From the NCBI RefSeq assembly GCF_017908035.1, contig NZ_JAEQMU010000005.1, forward strand, positions 310,001 through 374,000: a stretch of DNA of 64,000 bases. The letters are read 5' to 3'. Below the pieces are notes generated by a model. That model was given only the letters and a program-made list of their open reading frames with translations. It had not been told where the DNA came from and made no database searches. Source of the DNA: Sphingobacterium tabacisoli. GTDB taxonomy: Bacteria; Bacteroidota; Bacteroidia; Sphingobacteriales; Sphingobacteriaceae. The position numbers were made by a program, and so were the translations under genes. Below are positions 62,142-64,000 of the stretch, in pieces. The number at the start of each line of letters is the position of its first letter. Position 1 is the stretch's first letter.

Positions 62142-64000
62142 TTAAAATTTGATACTCAATTCACTACCAAAGAATATCGGAATATTTCGCTTTTCTAATT
62201 GATCTGGGTTACGTTTACTCCGTTGATAGGGTCTGTTATTGGTAATGTTATTCACATAAAAGGAAAAACCATAGTTCTTTCCAAACTCCTTGGTCACTTT
62301 AGTGTTGAATAGCCATAATGGCTTCCAGGATTCGGTTCTATAATAAGACTCTGCAACAGGCAAGAATAAACCCGATGTTTCAGAAATAGCAGCAATTTCC
62401 TGTTCAGACAACATCCGCGTCTCTCCAGCACCGCCTTCAACAATATCCATTACGGCATAAGGTCTAGACGTATAATTCAAATTCTTGTCCTTATCTGTCC
62501 AGATTGTCTGAGCCGTCAAGGTGATGAGGAGGCGAATTTCAGGTATTTGATGAATAGCCCGCAAAGTGGTCAAGAACCGTGTATATTCTTTCCCCCTACC
62601 TTCATAAACCCCCAATTTATTATATGGCTGGTTAGGGACACGCCGTGCATATACGAATGGATTATTATCAAACGATTTGGTATAAGCGTATGCTCCATTC
62701 AAGGTAAATGACGTACGTAAAGGTTTTACTTTACCAAAGTCAAAATCAAATTCAATCCCTCTGTTTACGATGTTAACGTTATTGCGCGGCACGTTATAAT
62801 CTGTTACATATAAAGAGTCTTTGACTACATCACTCAATTCTGGTCGTTGTCCTGGTTGTTGAGAAGCTACCGTATATACTGGTATGTTTGTAAAATTATA
62901 ATATTGGTACATATCCAATCCATTAGCGATTCGATCATCATAAGCTGTAATGGAGAATTTTTTATAGTCTACACCAATCTCTATTTTTTTGGACTTAGCC
63001 ATCTCCAGGTTCTGGTTTTGTGCATCAAATACCCGCGTAGTTACCAAAGCAAGCCTTTCTGCTGGATCTTGTTTATAATGACTCAAACTGAATACATCCA
63101 GATACACCGGGTCGGGATACATATATATCAGAGATGGCGCCTTAGCGCTCCATCCGTACCCACCATGGATAGAAAAATCTTTAAATAGTTCATAGGACGC
63201 ATTGATACGAGGAGAAAAAGCACTCTTAGCATCATCTCTGAAAGGCTGTATCCAATCGTAACGTAAACCGGCAACAATATCCAATGGTCTTCCAAACACA
63301 TCTACTGCCAATTTATCTTCTGCATAAAAGGCAATTTGATTCAGTGCGGGAATATCCTCAAATCGACGGGGTCTGAACCCTAATCCCGAATTATTCTTAG
63401 GAGGCATATCTCCTGCGAAATATTTGCCCTGACCAAAATTCTTGTCCAAAGTATACGTCCCCCCTACGGTGATGGCATGCCGTGCTGCGCCAGTAGAGAA
63501 ATAAAAATTATCGGATAGTCGTGCCTGTAGGTTCAAAGGCTTCCCTTTAATATAAATCTGCTGCAGGTAACTAGATGGTAAGAAGTCGACTTCATAAGTA
63601 CCATCAACCAAAGCATTCGAAACAGCGAACAGCGAACCATTATTCATCATCTGCTGGAAACCATTCTGAAATCCTAATTGAGCTGATAGTACGTAATTTA
63701 TATTCCGCGCAAAGCGCTTATCCAGATTCCATCGTCCATTAGTGGAGAACCGCAGATCATAATTTTCTGATTGATTAATAACCTGATTGATTGCTAGATC
63801 GGGATCTATCTTACTATCATCGTAATACCCTCCAAAATTCAAAGTTGTATTGGTATATAGATTTCGATTCGCTCCAAAAGTATTAGTATACTGCAAAGAG
63901 GTGTTAAAACGTTTATACGATTCGCTGGTCTGTATCTGATTATTAGCAGCATAAGTGTAATCTACATCAACAAACAATGCCCCTTGATCCTTACCTACAG
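62142..64000 (-). CDS. TonB-dependent receptor, N-terminal part outside the window
   Basis: The C-terminal about 619 residues of an outer-membrane receptor. The frame remains open at the right edge, so the start lies outside; the apparent first Met (TTG at 63977) is internal. The visible part is all beta-barrel: repeated strands such as YDLRFSTNGRWNLDKRFARN, AFYAEDKLAVDVFGRPLDIV, SAFSPRINASYELFKDFSIH, FDFDFGKVKPLRTSFTLNGA. The end, GSELSIKF, has a terminal Phe. The plug domain is not visible, so SusC versus classical class cannot be judged. First gene of a four-gene operon with the DUF4876 lipoprotein, DUF6850 barrel and the clan-CD peptidase. Confidence 0.9.
   Translation of the reverse strand, partial: VGKDQGALFVDVDYTYAANNQIQTSESYKRFNTSLQYTNTFGANRNLYTNTTLNFGGYYDDSKIDPDLAINQVINQSENYDLRFSTNGRWNLDKRFARNINYVLSAQLGFQNGFQQMMNNGSLFAVSNALVDGTYEVDFLPSSYLQQIYIKGKPLNLQARLSDNFYFSTGAARHAITVGGTYTLDKNFGQGKYFAGDMPPKNNSGLGFRPRRFEDIPALNQIAFYAEDKLAVDVFGRPLDIVAGLRYDWIQPFRDDAKSAFSPRINASYELFKDFSIHGGYGWSAKAPSLIYMYPDPVYLDVFSLSHYKQDPAERLALVTTRVFDAQNQNLEMAKSKKIEIGVDYKKFSITAYDDRIANGLDMYQYYNFTNIPVYTVASQQPGQRPELSDVVKDSLYVTDYNVPRNNVNIVNRGIEFDFDFGKVKPLRTSFTLNGAYAYTKSFDNNPFVYARRVPNQPYNKLGVYEGRGKEYTRFLTTLRAIHQIPEIRLLITLTAQTIWTDKDKNLNYTSRPYAVMDIVEGGAGETRMLSEQEIAAISETSGLFLPVAESYYRTESWKPLWLFNTKVTKEFGKNYGFSFYVNNITNNRPYQRSKRNPDQLEKRNIPIFFGSELSIKF

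Noticed and set aside
62142..63977. Treating the right-edge TonB receptor as complete from TTG 63977
   Set aside because: The frame is open to the end of the window and no plug or signal peptide is visible, so it is truncated by the window, not a short gene.

Overview
The window comes from a low-to-moderate GC Bacteroidota chromosome, most likely Sphingobacteriaceae (a Sphingobacterium-like organism). The evidence is a SusC/SusD pair, TonB-linked receptors with carboxypeptidase-regulatory domains, DUF4293, DUF4407 and DUF4369 proteins, SufBCD without a neighbouring SufSE, the two-domain NagB typical of the phylum, and promoters of the Bacteroidota form TTG-N(17-23)-TAnnTTTG (clearest before the tRNA-Gly gene). 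No IS element, prophage, integrase or CRISPR array was seen.

Layout. 1-3212: mfd, cut by the left edge. 3.2-4.6 kb: a minus-strand cassette of three tiny double-glycine-leader peptides, a terminator and a small VanZ-like membrane protein. 4.8-8.0 kb: a TlpA-like thioredoxin, two TPM-domain proteins and LemA. 8.3-11.1 kb: an FAD oxidoreductase, tRNA-Gly and a TonB-C-domain protein. 11.2-14.9 kb: sufBCD. 15.3-22.5 kb: an AsnC/Lrp regulator with a papain-like conserved protein, ung, DUF421, small membrane proteins, truA and an ABC exporter. 22.6-31.6 kb: a CxxC protein, an M3 peptidase, DUF4407, ecotin, typA, kbl, DUF2147 and a holin-like protein. 31.9-41.7 kb: an iron-acquisition region with a PepSY reductase-like protein, SusD, SusC, an AraC regulator and a TonB siderophore receptor. 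41.9-52 kb: NagB fused to a PIG-L domain, a second thioredoxin, radA, an ECF sigma factor with a membrane partner, an M19 dipeptidase, a serine hydrolase, and xseA/xseB. 52-64 kb: an accessory block with two tandem secreted paralogues on the plus strand facing a minus-strand operon of TonB receptor (cut by the right edge), DUF4876 lipoprotein, DUF6850 beta-barrel and a clan-CD cysteine peptidase with HEAT repeats.

Most interesting points. (1) The 52-64 kb block: the 739-residue protein keeps a His-Gly / Ser-Cys dyad like gingipains and caspases. Its two paralogues keep the fold-defining motifs but have replaced both catalytic residues, suggesting one active enzyme with two pseudoenzymes beside an uptake operon. 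(2) The GG-leader peptide cassette looks like an undescribed class II bacteriocin or signalling-peptide locus. (3) A 23-bp near-palindrome (TTATTTAGAC...TAAATAA) precedes the PepSY gene and a 105-residue CxxC protein with 20/23 identity; related sites precede the siderophore receptor and susC, so it is probably an iron-responsive operator.

Many convergent gene pairs are separated by near-perfect hairpins that should terminate in both directions. Domain names come from motif recognition without database searches; names with DUF numbers above 4800 are from memory and less certain.
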